Of a stretch of DNA of 64,000 nt, positions 62,878 to 64,000 are shown one piece after another (position 1 is the stretch's first letter; each line of letters begins with the position of its first letter). A model generated the notes under the pieces. That model did not search any database. It was not told the DNA's origin and saw nothing but the letters and a program-made list of their open reading frames with translations. A program made the position numbers and the translations under genes. The stretch is from Sphaeramia orbicularis (taxonomy: Eukaryota; Chordata; Actinopteri; Kurtiformes; Apogonidae), in contig NC_043963.1 in NCBI RefSeq assembly GCF_902148855.1, forward strand, positions 38,273,307-38,337,306, read 5' to 3'.

Positions 62878-63319
62878 ATGATTGAAATCTATTCACTTCC
62901 GGTCGCATAAGTGGGCGTGGTCAGGTTGGCGTAAGAAGAGCTACATATACATGAAAGTACATTAATAAGGTCTAAATATAATAATGCACCAATAAACAAC
63001 TAGCTCATTTGAACGTCAGTTCTTGTCCTGTGTGTTTTTACCTCGTCCGGATGAGATATCGCGAGAGTTCGTTGGGAAGCTACACAGTCCTCAAATAAAG
63101 ACAATTTTCTTTTCATCTGTTTGTGTTAAAAATCCAAAAGGGTCCAATATTTACTTGGGTAATTTGGAGGTTGAAGGAATCCGTAAAAATTTGTAGATTA
63201 CGTTTGCTTTTATCATTTGGATGAATGGGGCAGGAGCAGCTGCTATTGACACTGAAAAGAGTATTCTACTCTCCAGTGAATTGTCCTTATCCTAAAACAT
63301 TATAAATATAATTGTTCCA
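62878..63319. other. Gap between two LINE fragments
   Basis: No gene was recognised. It includes a short GC-richer piece (GGTCGCATAAGTGGGCGTGG, 62900-62925), and part may belong to the LINE that follows. Confidence 0.4.
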
Positions 63320-64000
63320 TTTCTGTTGTTACACCCCTTGAACCAATCACTAAATCTTCAGTTAAGTTTAATTGTCTTTTACACAATAACTGAAACTATC
63401 CCAGTACTGTCTACTTTCGAGGGAAATGTCATAGAGGTGGTTCATGTGTATAAGTATCTTGGCACCTTGATTGATGACTCCCTCACTTTCAGGCCCCACA
63501 TTGAAAACCTGGTAAAGAAGTTAAAGCTTAAACTGGGCTTTTACTTTCAAAGTTGTGTTTTTCTTTTGATGTAAAAAAGCGCCTTGTCACTGCCACTTTT
63601 TTATCAGTGTTAGATTATGGAGATGTTCTTTATATGAACGCATTGTCCAAGTATCTTCAAATGATTGACACAGTTTATCATGCTTCTCTGAGGTTTATTA
63701 CTAATTCTAAAACCATGACACATCATTGTGAGTTGTATTCCAGAGTGGGCTGGCCTGCCCTGTCCACTAGGAGGCTGGGACACTGGTACACCTTCATTTT
63801 CAAGGCTATACTTGGGCTACTGCCTTCCTATATCTGTATTTTAATAACAAGAAGAAGTGTTGATTCTTACTGTCTGCGATCGAATGAGCATTTGTTCCTC
63901 TTTGTGCCATTTGCCCATACAGAACTGGATAAAAGGGCATTTGTGTACTCTGCCCCGTCCACATGGAATATGTTGCTAAAAGACTGGAAACTGTCTGAAC
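63320..64000 (+). mobile_element. Non-LTR retrotransposon fragment, C-terminal part of reverse transcriptase
   Basis: The plus-strand frame to 63574 contains VVHVYKYLGTLIDDSLTFRP and HIENLVKKLKLKLGFYF. The sense then continues in another frame with FSFDVKKRLVTATFLSVLDY, GDVLYMNALSKYLQ, HASLRFITNSK, VGWPALSTRRLGHWYTFIFK and SAPSTWNMLLKDWKLSE up to the window edge. One frameshift lies near 63555. YKYLG and VLDYGD are hallmarks of the RT palm-to-thumb region in LINEs. It could be L2/CR1-like; the clade is not resolved. It continues beyond the window. Confidence 0.8.

Overview
This window is nuclear DNA from a ray-finned (teleost-like) fish. Three things point to that: split genes with canonical GT/AG introns, vertebrate gene families (emerin, SLC25A33, SPSB1), and dense fish-type repeats (tRNA-derived SINEs, L2/CR1-like and L1-like LINE tails, hAT, piggyBac-like and Tc1/mariner-like short inverted-repeat elements, many microsatellites). 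All exon structures below were assembled by hand from splice sites and reading phase. Exon lengths sum to whole codons in all five complete gene models.

Layout. (1) 1-3067, + strand: the last five coding exons of a DNase I-family nuclease, best matched to dnase1l1. (2) 3676-7469, +: a six-exon gene for a very acidic 765-residue protein with a C-terminal membrane anchor; I do not recognise it. (3) 9420-14403, +: emd (emerin), 189 residues, with an N-terminal LEM domain and a C-terminal anchor. DNASE1L1 and EMD are also close neighbours on human Xq28, which supports both calls. (4) 18462-25279, -: a 401-residue type I receptor with one SRCR domain, two Ig domains, a membrane span and a short tail; every intron is phase 1. 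(5) 25.3-38.2 kb: gene-poor, full of transposon copies and microsatellites. (6) 38225-47341, -: slc25a33, a mitochondrial pyrimidine-nucleotide carrier, 314 residues, seven coding exons. (7) 52976-56664, -: spsb1, a SPRY/SOCS-box substrate adaptor of 273 residues in two coding exons, with a probable noncoding first exon near 61.8-61.96 kb. SPSB1 and SLC25A33 are also neighbours on human 1p36. (8) 62.2-64 kb: two LINE fragments.

The window therefore joins two human synteny blocks (Xq28-like and 1p36-like), with the SRCR-Ig receptor at the join. The genes do not form a pathway. The two least described items are the acidic tail-anchored protein beside emerin and the SRCR-Ig-Ig receptor. Mobile-element layering is unusually readable: for example, a hAT element sits within the first bases of an older piggyBac-like element, and a SINE sits inside a piggyBac-like copy within a dnase1l1 intron. 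I saw no tRNA or rRNA gene, CRISPR array or LTR/viral element.
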